Assembly (NCBI RefSeq): GCF_014898055.3
Contig: NW_023603184.1
Location: forward strand, 34,099,359-34,163,358
Direction of reading: 5' to 3'
Length of the DNA: 64,000 nucleotides
DNA from: Talpa occidentalis
Lineage: Eukaryota > Chordata > Mammalia > Eulipotyphla > Talpidae
This document shows, one piece after another, positions 25,900-36,829 of this stretch. Below the pieces are notes generated by a model that made no database searches, was not told the DNA's origin, and was given only the letters and a program-made list of their open reading frames with translations. Each line of letters begins with the position of its first letter. Position 1 is the first letter of the stretch. Made by a program: the position numbers and the translations under genes.

Positions 25900-26930
25900 G
25901 TTCTGTCAGCTGAGTGGGTCTAGAAGCAAGGATACCCCAGTTGCAAGAACACCTAACTCCCAGATTTTGGTTTCTAATGCCATTCTTCAATAAAAGGTAC
26001 CAGGGCTCTGTGGGAGAAATGGCTGACTTTACGACTGGGGCAGGGGATATACAAGATAAGCCTGGAGTACCCTGCAGTACAGGACTGGAAAGACTTGCTC
26101 AAAAACAAAACAATACAGAACATTTATTGGGGCATGTCAAAGGTATACAAGGAACCAAATGCAAGAGCACCCAACGGCCAACGTTGAAATAATTAGAGCA
26201 GTAGAATAAAGTAATAACAGATTACAATCCAAACTATAAAATATCCACAAGTTATACTGATGTGTGACTGAATCAACAAATGAGGAAGAATAGACAAATG
26301 CTCCATGCAGAAGAATTTAAAATCACTTATGTACTTATTCCTCTAAGTATAACCCTCCACCCATTGAGTGCATAGTGATTTCCTTCCAAAGAGCATACTT
26401 TGGGAAAGGAGAAAGAGTAAATTTGTAGTGGGGAAACCTGACAAACACTACCTCAGCCAGATGATCAAGGTTACATCAATAATGATAAATCACACTGATA
26501 GGACCCTTGAGATCATGTAGTGGAAAGAGCATTTTATCTCTGATCATTCTCCCCAACCCCAGTCTAATCATGTGGGGGGGAACAGATAAATTCCAATGGA
26601 TGGACTCCCAATGAACTAGTTGTCCAGTATTCCTCATTAGAAACAAGCCTGAGAAACTCTTGTAGCCAAGAGGAACATAAGGGGATATGACAATGCAATG
26701 TAATGTGACATTCTGGGTGAGACTAAGGTTAAGGAAAAAATCATTAGGAAAAAATCAAAATATTAATACAGTAAGAACATTAATATTTCAATATTATTTT
26801 ATCAATTGTAACACATATACTATAATTTGTTACTAACGGAGGAAATGGTACAGGGTATATAGGAATCCTGTACCAGCTTCTCAATATTTCGATAAACCTA
26901 AATTGTTCTAAAATAAAAAAAAGTGATTAT
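25900..26930 (+). mobile_element. Old L1M 3' end
   Basis: The region resembles an L1M 3' UTR: gatgatcaaggttacatcaa, gataaatcacactgatagg, ending tgttctaaaataaaaaaaag at about 26920. The reverse complement of the same family occurs at 32330-32900. Open frames in it are not supported as genes. Confidence 0.65.
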
Positions 26931-27114
26931 AAAGTTGGTGGACACTTGTCTTATTCAAAAGGATACATTGTAATAACACAAAGTAGAAGTAGTGGGTAAG
27001 TCATTTGGTAAAACAGAATAAGATGAAGATAAATATAAAAATGAATTAGCAGACTTAAAATATTAATTGGAAGTAGTAAACAGCAGAAGGTACAGCACAC
27101 TGAAGCAGTGATAT

Positions 27115-27713
27115 TGTAACAGGGTGGTCCCCAGGAAAGGGGGAGGTTCCAGGTTCCCTGCCCCACCCAAATGGAGTGGGGAGCTGAGCAGAGAGAGGAG
27201 AAGCTGCAGAGGAGACTGAGGAAGGAAGCAGGATGGAGGCAGAAGGAGACCTGGAGGAGGCACATGGGGCCAAGAGACATGTGAAGAAACTGTGCTTGCC
27301 TTTTGGTCGTGGACTGGGTGACACAGATGTGGGTGAGAGACCCAAGGGGAGGTGACAATGGCGGTTTTTATCTTGATTTTGATTTTGCTCTTTTCCTTCC
27401 GGGCTTGTCTGGTTGTTTCTGACCCTTTTCTGTGGGTCCCCACTGGAAGATGCTTTAGACTTGTGGCAGGCTTTGGGGCCTTGCTCTGGGTCATTCCCAT
27501 TTGGATGGAGTTTTACCCACGAGGGGATGGGCAACTTTGGGTGCTTATTTAGAAACTAGATTCTTTGCCTTTCCTGTCTTGTTTCCTAATTGTATTAAAG
27601 TTCCTTCCCATTAAAGTCTCATATGTTTTTGTGTTGATGCGGGGGGTGGCAGAACCCATTTAGAATAGGCAGGTTTGGAGGGTCTGGGGTGCACCTCTCC
27701 CTGCCCTGTAACA
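27115..27713 (+). mobile_element. Solo LTR, family A copy 1
   Basis: A 599-bp LTR begins TGTAACAGGG and ends CCTGTAACA, flanked by ATAT on both sides (27111-27114 and 27714-27717). A 4-bp duplication is typical of class I ERVs. ATTAAA poly(A) signals lie near 27595 and 27612. No internal proviral sequence is attached, so it is a solo LTR. It lies inside the inferred first intron of ZNF215, antisense to it. Confidence 0.88.
27358..27552 (+). CDS. LTR-borne small ORF (copy 1, 64 codons)
   Basis: An ATG with A at -3 and G at +4 opens a 64-residue frame inside the LTR. Its N-terminal third is strongly hydrophobic (FILILILLFSF), like a signal peptide or membrane anchor. It is followed by a Cys/Arg-containing stretch with FLWVPTGR and a PRGDG tail. 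The same ATG and frame stay open in the two other family A LTRs. No known protein is recognised. Translation is unproven. Confidence 0.3.
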   Translation: MAVFILILILLFSFRACLVVSDPFLWVPTGRCFRLVAGFGALLWVIPIWMEFYPRGDGQLWVLI

Positions 27714-27938
27714 ATATGATAGAAAAATCTAAAAGTATTTCCCAAAATGCAAAGGTAATGAACAAAATTTTATGGTGAAAAAATTAAAATCTTGGAATTT
27801 TTCAAATAAAAGCGAATCACTCTATATGGCAAAAGGGAAAACAATCAACTAGCACATGAGAACTTATATGATAAAAATCAACAGTCTTCACCCTACTATC
27901 TCCTCTCTATGCCCAGATTCACTCCATGGAAGTCATAT

Positions 27939-28503
27939 TGTAACAGGGTGGTCCCCAGGAAAGGGGGAGGTTCCCTGCCCCTCCCAAGGGAGGGTGGAGC
28001 TGAGCAGGAAGAGGAGAAGCTGCAGGAGAGACTGAGGGAGGAAGGAAGCAGGATGGAGCCAGGAGACCTGGAGGAGGCGCGTGGAGCCTAGAGACACGTG
28101 AAGAAACTGAGCTTGTCTTTTGGTCGTGGACTGGGTGACACAGATGTGGGTGAGACCCGTGGGGAGGTGACCATGGCAGCTTTTATCTGGATGTTGATTT
28201 TGCTCTTTTCCTTCCGGGCTTGTCTGGTTGTTTGTGACCCATTTCTGTGGGTCCCCACTGGAAGATGCTTTAGACTTGTGGCAGGCTTTGGGGCCTTGTT
28301 CTGGGCCAATCCCATATGGATGGACTTTTACCCACGAGGGGATGGGTAACTTTGGGTGCTTCATTTAGAAACTAGACTAGTTTTATTAAAGTTCCTTCCC
28401 ATTAAAGTCTCATGTGTTTTGTGTTGATGCGGCGGATGGCAAAACCCATTTAGAATAGGCAGGTTTGCGGGGCTTGGGCTGCCCTTCTCCCTGTCCTATA
28501 ACA
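27939..28503 (+). mobile_element. Solo LTR, family A copy 2
   Basis: A 565-bp LTR of the same family and orientation begins 225 bp after copy 1. It starts TGTAACAGGG and ends CCTATAACA. The left flank is ATAT but the right flank is ATTC, so no clean target duplication is seen. ATTAAA signals are at about 28384 and 28401. Confidence 0.88.
28173..28349 (+). CDS. LTR-borne small ORF (copy 2, 58 codons)
   Basis: Same frame as in copy 1: ATG in strong context (ACCATGG), hydrophobic IWMLILLFSF segment, FLWVPTGR motif, stop after PRGDG. The frame is also open upstream but without an ATG. Function unknown. Confidence 0.3.
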   Translation: MAAFIWMLILLFSFRACLVVCDPFLWVPTGRCFRLVAGFGALFWANPIWMDFYPRGDG

Positions 28504-30557
28504 ATTCTGAAAGCTGCTGAAATTTAAAAAAAAAATTGAGTTATAGATTTGTTTCACTTGATCTTGTAGGTGTTCATTTAATTAAAAAGAAAATATTTCG
28601 ACCAGTCATATTTTAAATTTAAGAGCTCTTTCTTGTTCACTGATGATTCTTTTCCCATAGAACTGCACTCGTTTGGCTGTTGTAAGATCATTTCAAATTT
28701 CTCTGATGATTTTAATTTGTTTTGTCCCCTAAATTCCCTTTAATTTTGTCATCAGGGTTTCTATTTATGTTGGGTTTTTTCCTTATTTTTTTGCTCACAC
28801 TTAAGAATCCAATGTTAGGTTAATTATTACAGATTATCATATGAATTTCACCTTTTGCTATAACAATAGATTGGCTTCCTGGTGGCTATTTACCCCAAGG
28901 GGATATCTTACTAACAGTCACCTTGATCTAGTCTGGTGGGGGAGCTGGCTGTCAAGCTGTGGATCACCTACATATGAGAGTTAAGATTTTACTTTGAAAT
29001 GTCAATATCCACACCAAAAGCCTTAGTTTTCCTCAGAGTGTTGATTCAATTTATTTAGGAAAGAACTTTTTATGGGGAGGAATACACAGGATCTCTATGT
29101 AGGTAAGAAGGGGATGGGCAGTTGGGGAGATGACTAAGAGCACAACTTGAAAACAAAGCTGTTATTAAATGTACCAAGTAACATAGTTAAATATATTTAT
29201 AGCAAACTCCTCAGAAAACAAAATATTGAATTAACAATGACACAACAGAAAGGGGATACTAAGGCAACTTTCTCAGTCCTTAAGGGAGAAAGTAAATAAC
29301 ACAACGCATATTACAGGCTTGGTCTTCTCTGTAAAACCAGGTAGAATGTAGCTTCTATTCAAGCACTTAAAAGAATGCCTACAAAACCTGCAATTTATTA
29401 CACAACCAAAAAATCCACAATAAATAAAAAGTAAAATGAGTGATACAGACTATATTTGTTACCAGAATGAAAACAAGTTAACCCCAAACAGAAAAAAAGT
29501 CTCAACTACTTTGAAATCCAAATTTTGCTTCTAAAAAATGACTTTTGGATAAAAAGATAAAGTACATTGTAAAATATCTAACAATTAAAAACACCGCACA
29601 TCAAAATATACAGAGCACATCAAGCATGACTGGCAATAGCAAAGCCTTACTTACATAATCAAGAATGGCATGAATTAAACATTCAACACAGAAAGTGAAA
29701 AAAGCAACAAAATACACTAAGTGTTAATAGGATAGAACCGAACAAATTGCTCAGTGAAAATAATTACAGAGCTAGGAGAACAGGCAATGATCTTCAGGAC
29801 AGTAAGCTAGCACTGAAGCTAGATTTCACAGGAGGAAGAGTTTGGATGACAGACGACCCAAGATTCAGTCCCAACTGTGGGTAGTCTAAATAATCTGTAA
29901 ATGATGAATGAATATGGAACAAAGTTCCAGACTCTAAGAAACTGAACAGGTGCCTTTGCAGGTGGCGGAGACTTAGGATGAAGGGTGAAAGTGGTGACTT
30001 AGTGCCAGTGGAGGGGCATTAGGAAAACTCCGGTGATCTAAGTTTGAAGAATTTTACAGCTTCAAGGAACGTGAGCTAATTATGGGGAGGAATAGTGTCT
30101 ATGAAAAGAGTTGTTTTTCAATAGGTCACAGGAAGGGTTTGAGACAAGGAGTCTTCCCAGATTAGCTCAGATAAAAAGAAAAGCAGTTTGCAAAAAGCGT
30201 CTGAAATAAGAAAGCTGCCTGGAAGTTTTACAGTTTGGGGGGAGTGGCCAACAACGCCTGAGAGAGCAAGGCTCATTTAAATGAACTCTTCTGCATTTTC
30301 TTTTCCAGTTGATGGGCCCAGTCACACCTGGCATTTCCATGCGCAATTAACACCAGCCATCCCCAAACCCGCCGATGAAGAAACACACGGGGCTGAGCGT
30401 CCGGGGACCGTCCCCATCACACACTGTCAGGGTGGCCGGCAGGAAGCGAAGCTCCCGGCTGGGCACAGGGGAGCCAGACCTCAGCCGTCCACTCCCGCCG
30501 CCCCCCAGCCCTCTCTGCCTCTGCCCAGGGGTTTCAGCTCGCGCCCCCCTCTCCTTC
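28504..30557. other. Gene-free part of the ZNF215 5' intron or flank
   Basis: No supported gene was found. Composition shifts from AT-rich to GC-rich after about 30300 as the CpG island nears. No repeat family was recognised with confidence. Confidence 0.45.
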
Positions 30558-31030
30558 TGTTAGGGAGGAAAAGGATGTCCTAAAGCTAGTTCCATACAGG
30601 CTTTGTGGACTCCACCCCCACCCCAGGCCAAAGCCAAAGACACTGGGAACCCCAAATCCCATCACCACCAAAGGGAAGGTGGCTGGGACCTGAGGGGGGG
30701 GTTAAGCAGCCAGGTGGATACAAAAGGCAGACACGTTGGCTTTGGAGGGGGTCCCCCATTTTGGCTCTCCGCCAGCTCGCAGCGTCCGGCCAGCGCTGAG
30801 AGTGGCTTTGGGTTTCCAGGTCGGCGGATCGGGTAGGATGCATTAAACACTTTATTTCCCTATTTTCTCCCTGAGTTGTACATTTTCCTTCTTTCCTTTT
30901 CCCTTGTAAATAAACCTTTTATTAACCTTTTGTGTGTGTCTGTAGTGGAGTATTCATAAGTCCCTTTTAAGCGCGCGGGTGAGGACCCACAGCCAGGCAA
31001 CCCGTTCCATATCGGGGCTGCCCTACAACA
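30558..31030 (+). mobile_element. Solo LTR abutting ZNF215 CpG island
   Basis: The element begins TGTTAGGG and ends CCCTACAACA, giving inverted ends. It is flanked by CTTC at 30554-30557 and 31031-31034 (4-bp duplication). AATAAA at 30909-30914 is followed by a T/G-rich stretch typical of an R/U5 region. No internal ERV sequence is attached. Its U5 end touches the CpG island of the inferred ZNF215 promoter, in the opposite orientation to the gene. Confidence 0.72.
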
Positions 31031-31034
31031 CTTC

Positions 31035-31560
31035 CACCCCCGAAACGCGGGGCGCGGGGCTGGAATCCGGGACCTGCTAAGGAGCCCTGGAAACGTGCCC
31101 GTTTCTCGTAGACACCCCCAAGCTGGCCTCTCCGGGGCACGCCCCCGCGAGGTACCCACCAGCACCGCCGCAGACGGGCCGCGTTCAGTCACGCCCGAGC
31201 AGCAGCAGCGAGAGGAGGCGCGGGGGTCGCCTCCCGCCCGCGAAGGGTCTGTCGCTGGTAGCCGCGCCGGGGCGGGGCGGCCTAGAGCGCGACCGGCCCT
31301 CAGACTTGGCTGCGGGTCCCGCGACTCACCGATGCCAAGGGTCGCCGCCGACAAGCTCCCGCGCACGCGCACCAGGTTTGGGAGGCGCCCCCAGAAGCCC
31401 CTGCGGCCTGAGTACTCAGGTAGAACGAGGGGCTCTTCCCAGCCACGCCCCTTTTCGCAAGCCACGCCCCCAAGGGACACGCCCCCTCTCCGAGCCCCGC
31501 CCACCACAGACTCAATGACCGCTCTAAGGCTGCTGGGGTAGACGCGCTCCAGCCTTGTTT
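31035..31560 (-). promoter_or_regulatory. ZNF215: CpG island, probable ZNF215 promoter
   Basis: GC-rich DNA dense in CpG, in sharp contrast to its surroundings. It holds an NRF1-type palindrome CGCGCACGCGCA at 31360-31371, an Sp/KLF box ggggcggggcgg near 31270, and repeated ccacgcccc/acgccccc boxes between 31441 and 31502. It lies upstream of all ZNF215 coding exons on the minus strand. The assignment to ZNF215 is inference from position and the donor site described next. Confidence 0.7.
31330..31510 (-). other. ZNF215: Candidate ZNF215 first non-coding exon
   Basis: On the minus strand a strong donor, ggcatcg|gtgagt, falls at 31330/31329 within the CpG island. The transcription start is unknown; the upstream limit given is nominal. 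Splicing to the acceptor near 23886 would give an intron of about 7.4 kb. Confidence 0.45.
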
Positions 31561-32329
31561 ATAGTGGGTGGGGAGAGAGCAAGTTAGGTTTTCCCTCTTT
31601 CCTCATCCCATCCGGTAAAATCTTTCTTACCTGACCCCCCTCCTCTCGCAATTAATTGAAACAAAAATAATGACAGTTTTTTCGAAAATATCTTGTATGT
31701 AATGAGATTCAGCATCGTCTTTACTGATTTATTTGTTCACTCATTCATTCAGTTTTGCGTTCAGGTAAAAGAGTTTGCAGAGGATCATGAGTTCAACTTT
31801 TGCTTGTTGGCTCTGAGCCATTTTGTGATGTCTAAGAGGCACTGTCAAATAAGCAATTGGGTACAGTGTCTGGATAACTAACATTTGTACCAGTTGTGTT
31901 CTGGGTAATGATGCCATGACCAGATGGGAGGACTTCCTATCCTGACTTGAATTCCTTTTGTCCTGTGTTTGAAGATATTGCTGTGTGTGGCTTTAGTTAC
32001 GGACTTTCTCCTTGAAGGCTTTATAGAATGAATACTCGAGATACTGAAACACATAACACTAATTTAAAATACCTCTGAAAGAGGGAGCTCCTCAATTGCT
32101 GGGTGCTCGCATTCTGGTCTTTGTGTATTTACTGTGCTCAAGGACAAGTGTTAGGTATTTCCATGTTAAGGAAACCTCTATGGAAAGAAAGAATGGAGGG
32201 AATGGAAGACCCTTGGTAGCATTTTCAATTGCGCAACAGCATTTCATCTGTGAAATGCTTCAGGCTAGGAACTAGCCTGAAGTCCTCACTTGCTGCTCCC
32301 TCTTCTGTGCTGGTTATCTTGGAGATTTA
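31561..32329. other. Non-coding stretch upstream of ZNF215
   Basis: I see no supported gene or recognised repeat. Confidence 0.4.
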
Positions 32330-32900
32330 GTTTTTTTCTTTTCAAAAAATAGACTTAATTTTTTAGAGAAGTTTTAGATTTACTTTACAGAGACATTGAG
32401 AATACAGCAAATTCTTCTAGCCCCTCCTCCTGCTTTTCTTTATTATTGATATCTTGCATCACTATGTGCATTTGTTACAATTCAGAAGATAACATTGCTA
32501 ACTTATTATTGTTAAAGTCCATACTTTATTCATATTTCCTTAGATTTTTTGGTAGTTTTTCACCTGATTTCCCTTTTCTGATCCAGGGTTTCTTTCAAGA
32601 TACCACATTACATTTAGTAGGCATGTATCCTTAGGCTTCTGTGGGCTGTGACACTTAACAGACTTGTTTTTAATGACCTTTACAGTTTTTGAGGCGTACT
32701 GGCATATATTTTATAGAAACCCCATCTATTAGAATTTTCTCATGATTAGACTGAGGTTATGGCTTTGGAGAAGGAAGAGCACAGAAATAAGTGCTATTTA
32801 ATCCCATCATTTTAAGGGTACATACTATGAAACTGTATTAACACTGTTAATGTTAAATTTGATTACCTGACTAAGGTAATGTTTTTCAACAAATTCTTTC
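32330..32900 (-). mobile_element. Old L1M 3' end, reverse
   Basis: Antisense L1M wording: gagaagttttagatttactt, atttgttacaattcagaag, ctcatgattagactgaggtt, and aagggtacatactatgaa. This is the same family as the plus-strand relic at 25900-26930. Confidence 0.65.
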
Positions 32901-32958
32901 TTTTTCTGTTATTGGCAGAGGAAGCAACATCACAAATTCCAGGCTCTGCAAATCAGCA

Positions 32959-32976
32959 GCAGCAGCAGCAGCAACG
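32959..32976 (+). repeat. (CAG)6 microsatellite
   Basis: Six CAG units followed by CAACG. Not in any supported exon. Confidence 0.85.
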
Positions 32977-33359
32977 CCTGTGCTAGCTTGGGTGTGTTAC
33001 ATATACCGGTGTAAACTGCGCCATCTAGTGCTAAACGGCAGTGATGTCCTCGTCAGACCCTTTCTCAGCAGCTTTTCACCTGTGATTCTGACTGTGGGAC
33101 TCTAACATGCTTAATTCATGGATACTCAGGTTTTGTTTACTTGTAAATAAGAATGATGATTGATATATCATCTTTATTGTCTTTTTAACGTACTAAATAT
33201 TTTTTCTTTAGAAGTTTTCAGGCCCTTTATTCTCCCTCTCCCTTCATAGCATAAAAGGTAGAACTTTAAGTAGGCAACTTTTTATTGGTAATGTGAAAAA
33301 GTCCCACTGGCATCTATTTAGATGGAATGAATGGGAACATAATTCTCTCAGTGTTCCAG

Positions 33360-33480
33360 TTATTGGTTGCTACTTAACAAACCACCTCAAAACTTAGTGC
33401 CTTAAAACAGCAACCCTTTTATTTTGCTTGGGATTCACTGAGTTTGGAATTTAGGCAACAAGGATGTCAGTTATGGGTAA
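33360..33480. repeat. Old interspersed repeat (unnamed)
   Basis: ggttgctacttaacaaacc followed by aacttagtgccttaaaac is a motif shared with about 2480-2540. It is a common mammalian repeat whose family I cannot name with confidence. Confidence 0.4.
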
Positions 33481-34018
33481 TGGTAATATTTTGGATATGA
33501 CCATGGAAATGATGATTGGAAGAATGCGAAATTAATGAATTCTAAGAGTGCAGCATTTTTGAAAATTTTCATTTCTATGTAAAAATTAAAATAACCAAGA
33601 TCGATAACAGGAGCAGTGTGTTATGGAGAGTGGCAGTGAACCAGGGATTAAAGACTTCAAGGGAAGGGAGAAGGGAGAAGGGGACTTGGTAATCAAAATA
33701 AAATAAAAAGCCCATAACCCCACTTTCCTGGTCATACCTTATTTCATTTTTCTGGAACTTTCAGAAAAGACACCTCATGAAATATTGCCTCGGGTACCAT
33801 TTTACAAGCTGGAATACTGTGGGCCACAAGTAAACCCAGGATTAAAGACTCTTTCTGATGTGCTGATTGTTTTAATCAGAGCATGTTCCTAGGCTTTTAT
33901 AACTGGAACATTTAAACTTGAAGTGTCTTTGATGTGAGAGTCATACACACAGCTTATATTACATGTTACTTTAGGATAATGCAGTTTAAACTCCTTAGAT
34001 TAAATCATGATCATGCTT

Positions 34019-34283
34019 GGGCATCCCTGGTGGCGCAGGTGGTTGAGCGCCATGCTGTGAGGCTTTCTACAGCCTCTGTGGCGCGGGTTCAATCCCGACC
34101 AACCAGCAAGAATCCCACATGGTGAAGTAGACCTCTCCTGTCTGGCCCGCTGCTCCCCTCAGCAGTGTATTTCGGTCTATCTGCCTGTTCTGTTCCCCGC
34201 TCTGTCTCTGGTGAATCCTCTCACCCTCCTGCATGTCTGGCCTGTACCCTGGTTCTTGCATAAAAATAGATAAATCTTAAAAA
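34019..34283 (+). mobile_element. tRNA-derived SINE (copy 6)
   Basis: Near-complete SINE with A box (tggcgcaggtggt) and B box (gggttcaatcccg). The target-site duplication aaatcatgatcatgctt is exact at 34002-34018 and 34284-34300. Confidence 0.95.
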
Positions 34284-34550
34284 AAATCATGATCATGCTT
34301 AAAGCATTTTTATGTTAGTTGAATTAACCACAAACTCTTTTAAAATAGCACTTGATGCTTTTTATAATTAAGAAATAGCCCAAATTTCCCTCCTCTTAGT
34401 TTCTCCCTGTCTTCTTGTTTTGATTAGAGTGTTTCTAGAACATGCCCTTAATGCTTATGCTTCTTCCTGAAATGATCTAGTTTATAACTTCCTATTGAAA
34501 TGTTATCCTTATTCTTTTTAGGATGTTGCTCCAAAAGTCAGACCCAGAGA

Positions 34551-35495
34551 TCACTGCCTCTGAGAAAAAGACTTTTTGCCAACTAGTTTCCTAAGAGCCC
34601 CTTTGACATCCTTGTTTCTCAGGCTATAAATTATGGGGTTCAACATTGGAGTCAACACTGTATAGAACACAGATATCATTTTATCCCGTTCTTTTATGGT
34701 CTTTGAGTTTGGCCGCATGTAGGTGAATATTCCTGACCCATAGAAGAGGACGACAACAATGAGATGGGAGCCACAGGTAGAGAAAGCCTTGAGCCTGCCC
34801 TCCCCCGACTGCATCCGGATCACAGTGGAGATGATATTCCAGTAGGAGACCAGGATCAGGGAGACAGGAGCTAAGAGGATGACCACCCCCATGGCAAAGA
34901 TGGCCATTTCTGTGTTGTAAGTATTTGCAGAAGCCAGCTTCAGGAGGGCAGGAGGTTCACAAAAGTAGTGATTGATAATGTTCTGTCCTCGATAAGGAAG
35001 TTGGAAAGTAAAGGTGGTGTCCACCAAAGACACTAGTGCCCCACTAGCCCAAGACCCTGTGGCCAACTGGAAACACACTTGTTGAGTCATGATGGTGGAA
35101 TAGTGCAGGGGCTTGCAGACAGCCACGTAGCGGTCATAGGACATCACCGCCAGCAGGGCGCACTCCGTACACCCAACTAGAAGGAAGACAATTATCTGTG
35201 TCATGCACCCATAAAAAGAAATGTTTTTCTTTTTTTCCAGGAAGTGGACCAACACTTGAGGGACAATACTAGTAGAGAAACAGAGATCTGCGAAGGAGAG
35301 ATTTCTAAGAAAAAAGTACATGGGGGTGTGAAGACGAGAATCCATGAAGATGAGTATGATGATGAGCAGATTTCCAAGCACAGTCAACAGATAAATGATG
35401 AGAAAAAGAATAAATAGCAGGATCTGGGTCTGCCAGTCCTGTGAAAGACCACGGAAGATAAACTCAGTCACAAAGGTTTGGTTTTCTTCTCCCAT
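34551..35495 (-). CDS. OR2D3: Olfactory receptor OR2D3
   Basis: A single-exon 314-residue class II olfactory receptor, a seven-transmembrane GPCR that signals through Golf in olfactory sensory neurons. Visible hallmarks: N-glycosylation site NQT at residues 5-7, GN in TM1, [16 protein letters not shown] at IC1/TM2, [13 protein letters not shown] at the end of TM3, the conserved extracellular Cys residues (INHYFCEPP), [10 protein letters not shown] at TM6, and [16 protein letters not shown] in TM7. It begins MGEENQT and is intact. It matches my memory of human OR2D3 closely (human annotation may start further upstream). A plausible splice acceptor (ccaaaacag) lies about 20 bases before the ATG. 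Confidence 0.95.
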   Translation of the reverse strand: MGEENQTFVTEFIFRGLSQDWQTQILLFILFLIIYLLTVLGNLLIIILIFMDSRLHTPMYFFLRNLSFADLCFSTSIVPQVLVHFLEKKKNISFYGCMTQIIVFLLVGCTECALLAVMSYDRYVAVCKPLHYSTIMTQQVCFQLATGSWASGALVSLVDTTFTFQLPYRGQNIINHYFCEPPALLKLASANTYNTEMAIFAMGVVILLAPVSLILVSYWNIISTVIRMQSGEGRLKAFSTCGSHLIVVVLFYGSGIFTYMRPNSKTIKERDKMISVFYTVLTPMLNPIIYSLRNKDVKGALRKLVGKKSFSQRQ

Positions 35496-35667
35496 TGAGA
35501 TCTATGCAGGTTTACCTGTTTTGGCACAAACAAAAGAACAAATTTTGTGCTTAATGACATCAAATCCTGTAGAAGAAGCTCATTTAGGACTGATATCCAG
35601 TTAGTTATTTCTAGATTTTTGCTAACCAACTTGTTTTAGTTATACTAAATAGAATATTTTTATTCTT

Positions 35668-36130
35668 TTTTTCCCCAATGTTGTTTTTTCCTTTTTATTT
35701 TTTTAAATTTTTTAAATTTTTAAAAATTTAAAAAAAATTTTATTTATTTTTATTTCTTTAATATTTTATTTTATATAATTCTTACATCATTTTTCATCTT
35801 TGTACAATATATGCATTTTCATTTTGGTTATATTCCCCATACAATTGCACTCCCCCCTTATTTTGGCTCTAGTTGTTCCTTTCCCCACCCTTCCCTAATC
35901 CCCCCCCCAAGTGTGTCTCTGGTTTATAGTTGCTTGTTGATTTTGATTATTACTTTTCATTGATTAGTCTTTTTCCTGGTCTCTTATTTAGGTTTTCTAA
36001 ATTCCTGCTATGAGTGAGACCATCCAGTATTTTTCTTTTTCTTTCTGGCTTATTTCGCTGAGCATGATCCCTTCTAGCTCCATCCATGCTGCAAACTGCA
36101 TGTGTTTATCTTTTTTGATTGCTGAGTAAG
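35668..36130 (-). mobile_element. 5'-truncated L1 3' end
   Basis: Reverse-strand L1 tail with its poly(A) end at the left, the 3' UTR, and the last ORF2 codons. The target-site duplication gaatatttttattctt is exact at 35652-35667 and 36131-36146. It sits about 170 bp upstream of the OR2D3 ATG in the same orientation as the gene. Confidence 0.93.
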
Positions 36131-36486
36131 GAATATTTTTATTCTTATTAGTTGGCTATAATTCAATTCCTCTTCATTTTCCTCCAAGTCCTCCTTTCTC
36201 AATGCCACTTATTTATAAAGTACAGCATTATTAATGTCGTCTTCGTTAATGTGAGGATGTTAGCGTTCATGTGGATTTTACTAAGTGACCATGCACCTAT
36301 TGTTAGGAAATAACTGTGTGTATTGTTTAGACTGTTGACATGAAGAAAATTATGCTACTAACTTCAAATACTACATATTTAATTATAACATATCCTTGAA
36401 AAATGTGAACCAGTCTCAGGCTTCAAACTTAATTTGTCTTCTTAAATAACAACAAATTCTAGCTGGGTTAAAAAATCAAGCCTTAG

Positions 36487-36814
36487 GGCCTCCCCGGTCG
36501 CGCAGTGGTTGAGCGCTGGGTTGTGAAGCTGCCCGCGGCCTCTGCGGCGCCGGCTCAATCCCGGGCTGCAAGGAGAGGGTCCCACATGGCGCGCGGACCT
36601 CTCCTGCCGCCCGCTGCTCCCCTCAGTGGTGTGCTTCGGTCCTTCTGCCTGCTCTGCTCCCCGCTCTGGCTCTGTAGCTCTGGTGAATTCTCTCGCCCTC
36701 CCGTGCTTCTGACTGTACCCAGTGCTTGTATAAATAAATAAATAAATCTTAAAAAAAAAAAAGTTAAAAAAAATAAAAAAAAAAGAAAATAGTGATACTT
36801 TAAAAAAAAAATAA
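36487..36814 (+). mobile_element. tRNA-derived SINE (copy 7)
   Basis: GC-rich young-looking copy with head gggcctccccggtcgcgcag and a long irregular A-rich tail (36742-36814). Imperfect target duplication: aaaaatcaagccttag at 36471-36486 and aaaaataaagccttag just after the tail. Confidence 0.9.
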
Positions 36815-36829
36815 AAAATAAAGCCTTAG

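Noticed and set aside
27055..28364. Antisense frames of 135-159 codons across the family A LTRs
   Set aside because: They are low-complexity Ser/Pro/Leu frames that mirror the LTR's G/A-rich strand; the frame differs between copies.
30281..31541. Several 60-215 codon frames in the GC-rich region
   Set aside because: Frames are open on both strands because CpG-rich DNA has few stop codons; they cross the LTR/CpG-island border and have no domain.
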